This document shows, piece by piece, positions 1 to 7,896 of a stretch of DNA of 64,000 nucleotides. Within the stretch, counting starts at the first letter, position 1. Every line of letters starts with the position of its first letter. Where the stretch lies: IMG/VR virus record IMGVR_UViG_3300010413_000004, positions 1-64,000 of that record. One strand, written 5' to 3'. The notes beneath the pieces were generated by a model. The model was not told where the DNA came from. It saw only the letters and a program-made list of their open reading frames with translations, and made no database searches. Origin of the DNA: a virus. A program made the position numbers and the translations under genes.

Positions 1-228
1 CTTTTGTGCTTCACGCATTGCGTTGCATAGAAGGAAACTTTTTCCAGATCCTGATGGTCCCGAGAATGATAAAAGGCGACCTTGAGGAACTCCTTTAAGA
101 AAGCTACCAGAAATAATCTTGTTTAGAACATGATTTCCAGTAGAGAACCAGTAGCGTGGAGGCTCACTTGCCCCCACACTAAGTCCAGCTTTCTCGAGGT
201 CTTTTGTTACACCTTCAAGAAATTTCAT
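1..228 (-). CDS. uvsX: UvsX-like RecA-family recombinase (N-terminal part)
   Basis: Only the first 76 codons are in the window; the gene runs off the left edge. The visible part reads YWFSTGNHVLNKIISGSF followed by GVPQGRL and the Walker A loop GPSGSGKS (about residues 61-68), the order found at the N-terminus of T4 UvsX. UvsX forms filaments on single-stranded DNA and drives strand exchange in recombination-dependent replication. The ATG at 226-228 has a clear TAAGGAG ribosome site inside the 9-base gap after the gp32-like gene, so the two are probably co-transcribed, which fits their partnership on ssDNA. The family call is firm; the rest of the protein is not visible. Confidence 0.88.
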   Translation of the reverse strand, partial: MKFLEGVTKDLEKAGLSVGASEPPRYWFSTGNHVLNKIISGSFLKGVPQGRLLSFSGPSGSGKSFLLCNAMREAQK

Positions 229-237
229 GTAGTCTCC

Positions 238-1122
238 TTACTTGGATGTGCGACGTGCACGAATCTGTGCGAGGATTGCATCTGCTTCTTCGTCAAATTC
301 ATCTGATTCCCCAGATGTTTCACTTGCAACAGAAGTACTTGTCTCGGGCGTTTCGAGTTCAGCTGGAGCTGGTTTTGGAGAGCTTACCTTCACTTCATCT
401 CCTGAATCGTCAACGTATGCACTACCTGTTAGAGCAGCTTCAAGCATACTTTCAATTTTGTTGTAGTCAGGTTTTGGAGGAAGTAAGGTCTCCAGTGAAG
501 CAATATTATCTTCAACGTATGCGATTTCATCGTCAGTCAAATCAGATGGTCGACGAGCAAATTTGGTACCAACTGCGTAGTTGTCATACTCACCTTGCTT
601 TGTTTTCTTGATAATAAAATTGCATCCATCTTTGTATGCGAAAGGCACTTCATCCAACTCACCACTCTCGAACGCTTCTTTGATAACGTTGTAAATTTGG
701 TATCCAAGATTGAGGAAACGAACTTTACCTTCGTGCGTTTCTTTTGTCTCTGGATCAGCTGGAAGTGGATCCTCCACAATCAAAGCTTGAACGATATTTT
801 GCTTTTTGCGCCAATATTTCTTACCATTGACTTTATCATCATCTTTGTAGAAGGCAGACGAAACTTTACAAATTGGACACTCCTCATCATACATCTTGAG
901 GCATGGTACAGTTTTGTTTTCACCGTTAATGGTCAGAGTGTGCATGAGTTTCTCGACCATGAAACCAAATGGATTATCTTGATTCAGGTCAGGCAAAAAG
1001 CGCACAGTGACTTGATCACCAACTTTCATGTTCCAGAAAGGATAGTAGTTGTTTGGGCGTGATTGGGTGGTATTTTCGTCTTTCTTAAATGCAGCACGAA
1101 GCTGTTCGATGGATAATGACAT
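238..1122 (-). CDS. 32: Single-stranded DNA-binding protein, gp32 family
   Basis: 294-residue protein that coats ssDNA during replication, recombination and repair. The N-terminus (MSLSIEQLRAAFKK) resembles the basic self-association segment of gp32. The core holds a zinc site with His61, Cys74, Cys82 and Cys85 (H-x12-C-x7-C-x2-C), like the H/C/C/C site of T4 gp32. The C-terminus is acidic (DEFDEEADAIL), as in the partner-binding tail of the family. An ATG five codons upstream (1135-1137) overlaps the AAGGAG ribosome site, so I chose the ATG at 1120-1122. It lies directly before uvsX. The long A-rich leader with a possible pseudoknot (1189-1241) suggests translational autoregulation as in T4. 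Confidence 0.92.
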   Translation of the reverse strand: MSLSIEQLRAAFKKDENTTQSRPNNYYPFWNMKVGDQVTVRFLPDLNQDNPFGFMVEKLMHTLTINGENKTVPCLKMYDEECPICKVSSAFYKDDDKVNGKKYWRKKQNIVQALIVEDPLPADPETKETHEGKVRFLNLGYQIYNVIKEAFESGELDEVPFAYKDGCNFIIKKTKQGEYDNYAVGTKFARRPSDLTDDEIAYVEDNIASLETLLPPKPDYNKIESMLEAALTGSAYVDDSGDEVKVSSPKPAPAELETPETSTSVASETSGESDEFDEEADAILAQIRARRTSK

Positions 1123-1188
1123 TCTGTTCTCCTTCATTTCTTGTTATTATTTTTTCGCTTCTGTTTTCACGTTTGCGATTATCCAGTC

Positions 1189-1241
1189 AAGAGACAACAA
1201 ATTGTTGCTTTTAGTTTTAAGTCAGACGCTCTTCGCCTGAC
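1189..1241 (-). promoter_or_regulatory. Possible pseudoknot in the gp32 mRNA leader
   Basis: On the minus strand an 8-bp hairpin (one G-U pair) forms from GTCAGGCG and CGTCTGAC at 1221-1241 with loop AAGAG. That loop is complementary to CTCTT at 1189-1193. About 65 bases of A-rich, apparently unstructured RNA follow up to the ribosome site. T4 gene 32 uses a leader pseudoknot plus an unstructured A-rich operator for autogenous repression. The base pairing is seen; the function is inferred. Confidence 0.45.
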
Positions 1242-1250
1242 TGTTGGTGT

Positions 1251-1279
1251 ACCATACTTTCAGAAAGAGTGGTTGTCAA
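1251..1279 (-). promoter_or_regulatory. Sigma70-like promoter for the gp32-like gene
   Basis: On the minus strand TTGACA (1274-1279) is followed after 17 bases by TATGGT (1251-1256). The -35 is a perfect match and the -10 is four of six. It points into the gp32 leader, suiting early or middle expression. Confidence 0.5.
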
Positions 1280-1285
1280 CACTTA

Positions 1286-1293
1286 TATTTATG
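1286..1293 (-). promoter_or_regulatory. Late promoter-type box CATAAATA
   Basis: CATAAATA on the minus strand, one base from the T4 late consensus TATAAATA, upstream of the gp32-like gene. It touches the hairpin at 1293-1318. Confidence 0.45.
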
Positions 1294-1318
1294 ATGGTTA
1301 ACCTCGAGGCTAACCATC
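1293..1318 (-). terminator. Hairpin after the tail fibre gene
   Basis: GATGGTTA and TAACCATC form an 8-bp stem around a loop that contains the palindrome CCTCGAGG. It lies 10 bases past the fibre stop codon. There is no U-tract on either strand, so it may be a processing or pausing structure rather than an intrinsic terminator. Confidence 0.35.
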
Positions 1319-1328
1319 ACCCATTGTT

Positions 1329-3464
1329 TTATATTGATGCAGATAACGTTAATGTCACATCTGCAATACTGCTTGCTGTTGTACACTCAATGGTAACCAC
1401 ATCACCTATATTAAATGTAACTGGAGATGCGAATGCTACAGATGTTTGTATTTGAGAAGCTGCTGCAAATGTTATAGTACCAATTGAAGATAGTGGCCCT
1501 GCCCCCGTACTTTTGTATACAGTAAATACCGCTGCTGTTGTAACTGGAGCTGTTTGTGCTAACCCAACGTGACCAACACTATCAACCGTGAATGCTCGTG
1601 TTGCCACTAATCGCCCAATTACAGTAGTATCTGAAAGTGCTCCAACCCCCTGAGCGTTAACATCATATGGAATCGTAGCAGGTACAGCATTATCAACATA
1701 TTGCTTCGTAGCAGCTTCTAATGCAGATGTTGGATCTGCGTTGAGTGTTAGTGTACCTGTTAATACGCCACCTGATAGACTTAACTTAGTATCGGCGTAT
1801 TGTTTTGTGGCAGCTTCAAGTGCTACTGTAGGATCAGCATTAAGCGTCAACGATCCAGTCAAAGTTCCACCTGATAGACTTAACTTAGTATCGGCGTATT
1901 GTTTTGTGGCAGCTTCCAATGCAGTTGTAGGATCAGCATTAAGCGTCAACGTTCCCGTCAGTGTTCCACCTGCTAAAGCTAACTTCTTTGTATCCAATTC
2001 TGCAAAAGCAGACTGTCCATCTGCTGAGGTAATTGATCCTACAGGCGTTACTATGATCTGTGATGCTGGGTGTTGGTGAGACAATGGCGTACGGGCATCT
2101 GTTAATCGTGGATCAGTATCACTAACAACGAATGCTTTTGCTGGATCAGATGAAGCTGTTACAAGCGTGACACCACCAATATATGCTGTAGTTGCTGGTG
2201 GTAGATCAGCGATCGAACCAGTCGCTCCTCGTGGACCAACTCCACCAAGGCCTTGTTCGAAGATAATAGTATCTGAACTCAGTACACGAGCAACAGGAGT
2301 CTTTGGTGTAGGATAGCTTATAGCATCTGCAACATGAGGATCAGTTTCTGTTAGTGCTCCACTCTCAATCCAAAGTGGTGCTCCAATTGTTGACCAAGTC
2401 CAATTTGCATTGGTTATTACACCTTGAAGTATTACGGATCCCACCTCACCTGGGAGAATATCATCGACCAACATACCAACCACAGTATCTTGTGAATCGT
2501 TGTAAACTGCAGATCGTATTTTACCATCAGCCATATACGCAACTGGTGTAAATTTGGCCATGATTGTGCCGTTGCTAGATTGAGCAAATGACACATTTGA
2601 TTCCAATCGAATACCATCTACACGTGATGCGCTAGAATAAAAAGCGTCTTCTGTTGTAAAAAAGGTACCATCAGCTCGTTTGAGTGGTGCGCTTGATGAA
2701 TCAAAAAGCGCTCTACCAGCATACACAGAAGTATTGTCGCCAACTTGAGTACCGACGAATGAGGACCCACCATTAATACTAGGACTTAGGAAGTAGTTGC
2801 CGTTTGTTAACAATGCAGCAAAAACACAAAGAATTTCTTGCCACCCAAAAGCTTGTCTAATGTAATGCTTGTTGGTTTGGGTATTATACCAGATTCGACC
2901 TGTTTGTTTCAGTGGTACTCCACTAGAATCAACGTCAAGAGTTGCTGAACCATCTACAACAGCACTCGGTACTGCTTCAGCTACATTTATGGTCGTCTCG
3001 CCCGAAAACATGTTGTAAGAAGTGGATACTACTGTGTACGTTCCATCATTGCCCGTAGAACCATAGATATCAAATGTTCGGCCTGCTTGTAATGCGTAAT
3101 TGGAGTATACGACAAACGCACCGATACCAGCAGCGCCAGGTGTGACATCAACAACGGTTGCATCGCCAGATCCAGGTTCCAGAGCTTGTGCAACAGGTTC
3201 TAGTGTGGTTGTGTTAAATGTTCTAGTGAAGTCAAAAAGACTAAATTCCCAATATAGCCAATAGTTTGTGGACGATGAAAATGGTCCAACCCATGCATCA
3301 GTAACGCTACTATTTTCAACGAATATGTAATTGGTGTCACTTTGAGCGATTGTGACAGTTACAGGTCTGTTGGTTGCTAGGAGATCAACGTTTCCTGAGC
3401 CGTTGATACTAAGAAAGCCACCAGACTGATAGCTTACGATTCCTTGACGAAAATTAATCTTCAC
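1329..3464 (-). CDS. Tail fibre / adhesin-type structural protein
   Basis: 711 residues. It starts VKINFRQGIVSYQ, an opening seen in phage fibre proteins. A module with NDGTYTV follows near residues 145-185. After a short GPRGATG segment come LTDARTPLSHQHPAS (a fibre motif with metal-binding-like HxH) and three 33-residue repeats (GGTLTGTLTLNADPT...ALEAATKQYADTKLSLS). The C-terminus is a small beta-rich domain. I chose the GTG at 3462-3464 because a CATAAATA box lies inside the longer reading frame, followed by an AAGGGG ribosome site 7 bases before the GTG. The role is probably receptor binding or fibre attachment. The exact T4 counterpart is not evident, and no chaperone gene follows. Confidence 0.75.
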   Translation of the reverse strand: MKINFRQGIVSYQSGGFLSINGSGNVDLLATNRPVTVTIAQSDTNYIFVENSSVTDAWVGPFSSSTNYWLYWEFSLFDFTRTFNTTTLEPVAQALEPGSGDATVVDVTPGAAGIGAFVVYSNYALQAGRTFDIYGSTGNDGTYTVVSTSYNMFSGETTINVAEAVPSAVVDGSATLDVDSSGVPLKQTGRIWYNTQTNKHYIRQAFGWQEILCVFAALLTNGNYFLSPSINGGSSFVGTQVGDNTSVYAGRALFDSSSAPLKRADGTFFTTEDAFYSSASRVDGIRLESNVSFAQSSNGTIMAKFTPVAYMADGKIRSAVYNDSQDTVVGMLVDDILPGEVGSVILQGVITNANWTWSTIGAPLWIESGALTETDPHVADAISYPTPKTPVARVLSSDTIIFEQGLGGVGPRGATGSIADLPPATTAYIGGVTLVTASSDPAKAFVVSDTDPRLTDARTPLSHQHPASQIIVTPVGSITSADGQSAFAELDTKKLALAGGTLTGTLTLNADPTTALEAATKQYADTKLSLSGGTLTGSLTLNADPTVALEAATKQYADTKLSLSGGVLTGTLTLNADPTSALEAATKQYVDNAVPATIPYDVNAQGVGALSDTTVIGRLVATRAFTVDSVGHVGLAQTAPVTTAAVFTVYKSTGAGPLSSIGTITFAAASQIQTSVAFASPVTFNIGDVVTIECTTASSIADVTLTLSASI
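1673..1970 (-). repeat. Three tandem 99-bp repeats in the fibre gene
   Basis: The unit is 99 bp (33 residues) and starts at about 1970, 1871 and 1772 on the minus strand. Two copies share long identical DNA stretches (for example around 1771-1800 and 1870-1899), so the array could expand, contract or exchange by recombination. The third copy diverges at its end (YVDNAV). Confidence 0.8.
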
Positions 3465-3493
3465 ACATATACCCCTTAAATGTTCTCTTGTGG

Positions 3494-3501
3494 TATTTAT
3501 G
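3494..3501 (-). promoter_or_regulatory. Late promoter-type box for the fibre gene
   Basis: CATAAATA on the minus strand, about 30 bases before the GTG start at 3464 and ahead of its AAGGGG ribosome site. Confidence 0.65.
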
Positions 3502-3530
3502 TGTACCTCCACCTAAATGGTGTGAAGCTG

Positions 3531-4100
3531 TTATCTAACTACACCAGCATCTCTGAGAGATATAAAAGTTTTCATCAAATGCTTGCACACTCCAGGAACA
3601 CGACGAGGATTTACAGGAGGTTTATTAGTCTTTCGTTGATATGGAGGAGGTGGGTGGCCATTAAGGCTATCTCGTTGGTGATTCCATGTAGCGAATCGCC
3701 AATAAAAGTCCAAACATGTGCAACTTACCTTGACATTATTGATAGATAAATCTATTGGAGTAAGGTGATATTCATTGCCGTCGGAACCTGTAAACGACAC
3801 ATTATCGGGCTGATCGGTATCTTCAAACACCACATTATCAAATAATGCTGTGGTATGATACTCAGACCCGCTACTAGAGATTTTGGCTTTTGCTGTTAGA
3901 TTTCCACTCTCTCGTGCCGGCACGAGCTCTAAGTTTGTTACCTGCACGGGATCCACAACGTGCTGACGCTTTGTTGTAGGTGGGTCAAAATGAATTGTGT
4001 TCCTTTCGAGGTTGGCGTAAGTATCTTCGTTTAACTGAAGATATTCATCCAACTGATCTAGTATTCTTTTGCCGCGAATTATGTGTGGTTTATTTCTCAT
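3531..4100 (-). CDS. SWIM-type zinc finger protein of unknown function
   Basis: About 189 residues from the ATG at 4098-4100. The C-terminal part carries CTCLDFYWRFATWN followed some 40 residues later by GVCKHLMKTF. This C-x-C...C-x-H pattern is typical of SWIM zinc fingers, which bind DNA or proteins. The region between is rich in Pro, Arg and Lys (PPPPYQRKTNKPP). The N-terminal half has no motif I recognise. Initiation is odd: a CATAAATA box ends five bases before the ATG and no Shine-Dalgarno is visible. An in-frame GTG at 4122-4124 also lacks one. It lies between the fibre and the HD-kinase; its role in the phage is unknown. Confidence 0.6.
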   Translation of the reverse strand: MRNKPHIIRGKRILDQLDEYLQLNEDTYANLERNTIHFDPPTTKRQHVVDPVQVTNLELVPARESGNLTAKAKISSSGSEYHTTALFDNVVFEDTDQPDNVSFTGSDGNEYHLTPIDLSINNVKVSCTCLDFYWRFATWNHQRDSLNGHPPPPYQRKTNKPPVNPRRVPGVCKHLMKTFISLRDAGVVR

Positions 4101-4105
4101 AAGTG

Positions 4106-4113
4106 TATTTATG
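4106..4113 (-). promoter_or_regulatory. Late promoter-type box directly before the SWIM gene
   Basis: CATAAATA on the minus strand with only five bases to the ATG at 4100. If used as in T4, transcription would start at or near the start codon, giving a leaderless message. Confidence 0.45.
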
Positions 4114-4142
4114 AGAACCCCCACTCAAGGTGGAGGCAGTTG

Positions 4143-5240
4143 TTATAGATTATCTCCTGAAACTACAATGTCGTCAAAATCTCCAACATTTGGGTAGCTT
4201 AGATTCATGTATTGACGACGAACAGCTTCTGCTGGAACTTCTTTATCATGTCTCGTTTGTTGACGAGAAATGATAGTTTGAAGATCAACAGGCAACAATA
4301 CTGCAACAACTCGATAGCCACGACGTCGAGCTTCATTAATGTAAAATTTGCGTCGCTTTGCCGAAGTATTCGTGTTGTCAACAAATATATTTTTACCATC
4401 TTTCAGCAAATTAATGAATTCGCGCTGTGCATTGCTAATAAACTTCTTATCTTCACAAGAACGCTTGAATGCGACGTTGTAATCATCGCCATACCATTTT
4501 GTACGCAATAGATCCAACGAATAATGCTCCATATCGAAAGGGAATGCATTCGTCTGTTGTAATGTTGATTTTCCTGAACCTGATGCAGCTATTGGCATTA
4601 TCATCACTGGAAGTTCGTTTGGCACGTCTGCTGGAGAGAGATCTTCGCATCGCCGTAGGAATGAAGTGATCCATTCTGCTGACTTTGCTTGATTTTCTTC
4701 ATGGTTGTCACCAATACGACCCCAGTTATCAGCATACAGAACTGCAGCGAATGTATCGGGAGTCGCTATCGACTTGACCGTTCTCGCCAACATATCTAAT
4801 TTCTGGAGTTTGGTGATTCCCCATGGACGGTGATTCTCAACCAACCACCCAACGTAGTAGATGTCAGGTGGAATGAGTCCGAATACTTCAACCATATGAG
4901 ACCAGTTTCTTACAACATAATCTTCCCACAAACGAGCAGACGCTAACTCATGGCCACTGTAGCCATAATAAGTGCCACGCTCCGGTTTGTATTTCTCTTG
5001 ACGAGATACAGGCTTTCCAACGTCATGGAAAACGCAAGTTAGCGCGCCAAATAGGTCAGGCTTCGTCCAAGTTGGAGGCGTTGAGCTCAAGTATTGAGCT
5101 ACGACCATATCGGTGTGTATAGCTACGTTGCGTTCACGGTGCCAAGGAGAGTCCTCAGACACTGCAGCCATATCTGTGTATAATTTGTCTTCGTGGAATT
5201 CGTTGAAGTACCACTGAATGAATGCGGATCGCATGTCCAT
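4143..5240 (-). CDS. HD-Pnk: HD phosphoesterase fused to 5'-OH polynucleotide kinase
   Basis: 365 residues. The N-terminal half is an HD-domain phosphohydrolase with His34, His42, the HD pair at 72-73 (FHDVGKP), GHELASARLWEDY near 97 and Asp171 (LYADNWGR). The C-terminal half is a T4 Pnk-type P-loop kinase with Walker A AASGSGKST (218-226), FVDNTNTSAKRRKF and a later RQQTRHDKEVP with the Arg residues of the lid. This order matches bacterial HD-Pnk enzymes, which heal broken RNA or DNA ends by removing 2',3'-cyclic or 3' phosphates and phosphorylating 5'-OH. T4 Pnk itself uses a HAD phosphatase on the other side. The ribosome site AAGGAAG precedes the ATG. No ligase is seen in the window. Repair of RNA cut by host defence nucleases is a plausible but unproven role. 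Confidence 0.82.
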   Translation of the reverse strand: MDMRSAFIQWYFNEFHEDKLYTDMAAVSEDSPWHRERNVAIHTDMVVAQYLSSTPPTWTKPDLFGALTCVFHDVGKPVSRQEKYKPERGTYYGYSGHELASARLWEDYVVRNWSHMVEVFGLIPPDIYYVGWLVENHRPWGITKLQKLDMLARTVKSIATPDTFAAVLYADNWGRIGDNHEENQAKSAEWITSFLRRCEDLSPADVPNELPVMIMPIAASGSGKSTLQQTNAFPFDMEHYSLDLLRTKWYGDDYNVAFKRSCEDKKFISNAQREFINLLKDGKNIFVDNTNTSAKRRKFYINEARRRGYRVVAVLLPVDLQTIISRQQTRHDKEVPAEAVRRQYMNLSYPNVGDFDDIVVSGDNL

Positions 5241-5299
5241 ACTAACTTCCTTTCTTATTAAGAATTAAACTATCCCATATGAAGGTAGTAATGTCAACA

Positions 5300-6427
5300 T
5301 TAGATGATGACGGGAAGCCCTTCATCATCGTCATCATAATCCCCATATCCATCATAATCTTTTGTATCCCACTGCTCATAGTCAGTGGAGTATAGTTTGT
5401 CGAATGCGCTTTGATCATATGATGCGATTTCTTCGATCAAGCGGACAACGATCAACAATGCGGAGACTGCGTCATCAGTAGATCCCAGCTGTGCTGCATA
5501 TGATCCTTTCTTTCTTGCAAACGACTTTAATTCTGTCAGCAAGATTCGTGACTTGATGTGCAGGTTGCCCTTTTCTAGCATCTCCTTAAGATTGATACAA
5601 GCTCTCATTTTGGTACGAGATGTGGTGGTCATTCCTCTGCGTTTACTACCTTCTTCTGAAACGAACTCCACATTCATGGGTGGATCCTCATCGGCTTCAA
5701 ACAATGCGATTATCCCTTCACCAACACCATTATTCTCGACTGAGAAGTATACGGTAGTTTCTTTCTGTTCGAGGTATATGAGAATGTTTTTCAGTACACC
5801 GTACAGCAGGTTTGTTGACATTGAGTTTGATCGGTATTCGGCTACTTGTGTCAATGATGGAAAATCATATATCGTTATTACACTAAAGTCTTCACCGTTA
5901 CCTGTAGCGGGGTCGACCCCAATTAAATATGTCTTTCCTGGTAGTACTTCCTCCCAGAAAACAACATCTTTGATGATATTGACGGGCTGTACTTTGTCGA
6001 TAATTGGAGTTTGATTGGCTAACCACAATGAGTCTATCAGCAATGCATCAGACGATAGGAATTGGCAATTGTGACATAACAGTCCGTTAGCGAAATATGT
6101 GTGAGTTTCACTTTCAATTATATCGAAAGTTTGTTCTTTTGACGTTTTCTCAATGTTGGTTACCTTTTTATTAGTTATTCCCAATAACTCTGTTCCGATT
6201 TCAACATCTGCTGTTTGAATCTCTTGTCCATCTAACGTAAAAAATATATGTTTTTCAGTAACTTCAATTGACGTTTCATTATCAAATGTCAATCGATACA
6301 GTTGCTTAACCCCCATATCAGCTACGCCATAAAATGGGACAAAACCAGTCGCTGTCCTTATTTTCAGGCCTCTATTATTGATACTTAGTCTACTATTTTT
6401 ACGTATCTCTTTTTCCCGCAATCCCAT
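5300..6427 (-). CDS. 17: Large terminase C-terminal half preceded by C-part of split intein
   Basis: About 375 residues from the ATG at 6425-6427. The first ~120 are the C-terminal intein piece: a block B-like stretch (SIEVTEKHIFF), a block F-like stretch (TFDIIESETHTYFANG) and the terminal LLCHN. The extein begins at Cys (codon 6065-6067), CQFLSSDALL. About 255 terminase residues follow, with RNase H-type nuclease motifs GVDPATGNGEDFS, VENNGVGEG and STDDAVSALL. Together with the product of 7868-8758 this would splice to a protein of about 517 residues that packages and cuts phage DNA. The start is uncertain: the upstream TTG at 6452-6454 is possible, both overlap the endonuclease gene, and neither has a strong ribosome site, so translation may be coupled. 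The Asp-rich C-terminus (YDGYGDYDDDDE) is unusual. Confidence 0.85.
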   Translation of the reverse strand: MGLREKEIRKNSRLSINNRGLKIRTATGFVPFYGVADMGVKQLYRLTFDNETSIEVTEKHIFFTLDGQEIQTADVEIGTELLGITNKKVTNIEKTSKEQTFDIIESETHTYFANGLLCHNCQFLSSDALLIDSLWLANQTPIIDKVQPVNIIKDVVFWEEVLPGKTYLIGVDPATGNGEDFSVITIYDFPSLTQVAEYRSNSMSTNLLYGVLKNILIYLEQKETTVYFSVENNGVGEGIIALFEADEDPPMNVEFVSEEGSKRRGMTTTSRTKMRACINLKEMLEKGNLHIKSRILLTELKSFARKKGSYAAQLGSTDDAVSALLIVVRLIEEIASYDQSAFDKLYSTDYEQWDTKDYDGYGDYDDDDEGLPVII

Positions 6428-7896
6428 ACTCGATATATTCCATGGTTTATACAATTGTCACGTTCTGATAATTGTTCATTATAATTTTGTAACCTTTTGG
6501 CAAGTTGCTTGTGTCTAAAGTTGAATTTGTGGACTCGTTTCCCCTTATACACGTAAGCATAATCTTCAACTAACTCTTTATCTAAAATAAACCCTGTTAG
6601 CTCGTATAATTTACCATTACTCCAACGATTATCTGCAAATGTTGTTATTTTTCGGCAATTTGTTTTTTGTTCGAAATGATGCAGCAATTTACTAAAACCA
6701 CCAACAACTTGATACTTTGTTGAAAACCGTTCAAGAATGTAGCTATCATTTTTTTTAGGTTCCTTTGAAAAAAGAGCTAACGCTACCAATTCTGTTGTTT
6801 GTTTATTCCTTAGCCCAACCCATATACTCCCTCTACCATCCCCTTGGATATGCGTGGCGTCAAAAAACTCTTGTCTTTCTTTAAAAGGGACCAACCAATC
6901 AATGATTGTATTTCGAGCATAAACTTTATGTGCTTTTAACTTATGAGTCATGCTTTTTAATTTAGCGAAAATAATATCTTTTTTGTCCCACTCATCCTCG
7001 AAAATGGTTAGTAGTTGTATACCCTTTTCTGAGCACAATTGGTGTTTGTTTTTATGATATTTTCTTGTTATCCGTTCTTGTGATTCACTGTGCCAGTACA
7101 ATCCACATAACTCTATAGCAATGGAAAAATCACTCAAGTAAAAATCAAGTTCATAAGGCGGAATGATTGTTTTAATATTCGTTTCAAAATCAATTTCCAA
7201 TTCATTTAAAAATTCTTCTAGCGTTCGTTCCCACTGAGATCGTTGGAAGTTGTGAGTTGAGATACCGTGCATGTGGAGATAATTTCCTACTGTTCTATCT
7301 CCAACTAACAACTCTTCGCCTATAACATATAAAGGTTTCTGTTTAATAACATGCTGTTCATACAACCAATCTTTATCTTCCAACAACACTTTACTATCAT
7401 TTGGTATTAATGTTGAACTATAATTTGGTTGGCCATACTTTTCTGTTAGCGTTGTCTGTATTTTTTCACGAACGCTAGAGGACTTCCATGGATGATCGTG
7501 GCCATATTTTCTTAACCAAGTTTGTTTACGATTCTCTTTAATATCTTGTAGTTCTGTGGAACTTTTTTGTTTCATTGTTTGCTGATATTTTTGTTTTCGC
7601 TTCTCGTGTTGTTCTTCTGTGAAGTTTTGTTTCACTTTTGATGATATTTCACTTGCACAAGTTTTTGTTCCGCATGTTTGAGCATACCCCATTTTATTGG
7701 GTCTAAATGATGATTTGTTGCCACATATGGGGCAATATTGTATAGCATCAGGATAAAATGTTTCAAAGAAATGTTGGTAATCGACGTATCCATTTTTCCT
7801 TAAATGGCGTAAAAATTGTCCGTTTTTTCTACAATATGTTTGGTTGTCGATTGGGGAAACCACAAATTTACCCGTCAGATTGTTGGAGTAGTTCAT
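6385..7896 (-). CDS. Homing endonuclease of the Vsr-like EDxHD family, inside the terminase
   Basis: 503 residues from the ATG at 7894-7896, which has AGGTGA five bases upstream. N-terminal CPIC and later Cys pairs (about residues 55-80) suggest a zinc finger. Then come KYGHDHPW/EKYGQPNY repeats typical of this family's DNA-binding part and a helix-turn-helix-like stretch near 185-210. The nuclease core has YELDFYL (ELD at 249-251), IAIELCGLYWHSE (Glu262, His269) and LTIFEDEW. A C-terminal domain contains TTFADNRWSNG and ends GIYRVWDCGKKRYV. The gene overlaps the N-half terminase gene by 29 bases and the C-half by 43. This matches published fractured genes in which split inteins flank this endonuclease family. 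It probably spreads the insertion by cutting intein-free terminase genes. Confidence 0.85.
   Translation of the reverse strand: MNYSNNLTGKFVVSPIDNQTYCRKNGQFLRHLRKNGYVDYQHFFETFYPDAIQYCPICGNKSSFRPNKMGYAQTCGTKTCASEISSKVKQNFTEEQHEKRKQKYQQTMKQKSSTELQDIKENRKQTWLRKYGHDHPWKSSSVREKIQTTLTEKYGQPNYSSTLIPNDSKVLLEDKDWLYEQHVIKQKPLYVIGEELLVGDRTVGNYLHMHGISTHNFQRSQWERTLEEFLNELEIDFETNIKTIIPPYELDFYLSDFSIAIELCGLYWHSESQERITRKYHKNKHQLCSEKGIQLLTIFEDEWDKKDIIFAKLKSMTHKLKAHKVYARNTIIDWLVPFKERQEFFDATHIQGDGRGSIWVGLRNKQTTELVALALFSKEPKKNDSYILERFSTKYQVVGGFSKLLHHFEQKTNCRKITTFADNRWSNGKLYELTGFILDKELVEDYAYVYKGKRVHKFNFRHKQLAKRLQNYNEQLSERDNCINHGIYRVWDCGKKRYVKIVD

Noticed and set aside
1673-1970. CRISPR-like array
   Set aside because: The repeats are contiguous 99-bp coding units without spacers.
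3465-3512. N-terminal extension of the fibre gene to 3512
   Set aside because: It would place the CATAAATA late box and AAGGGG ribosome site inside the coding sequence; the GTG at 3464 fits better.
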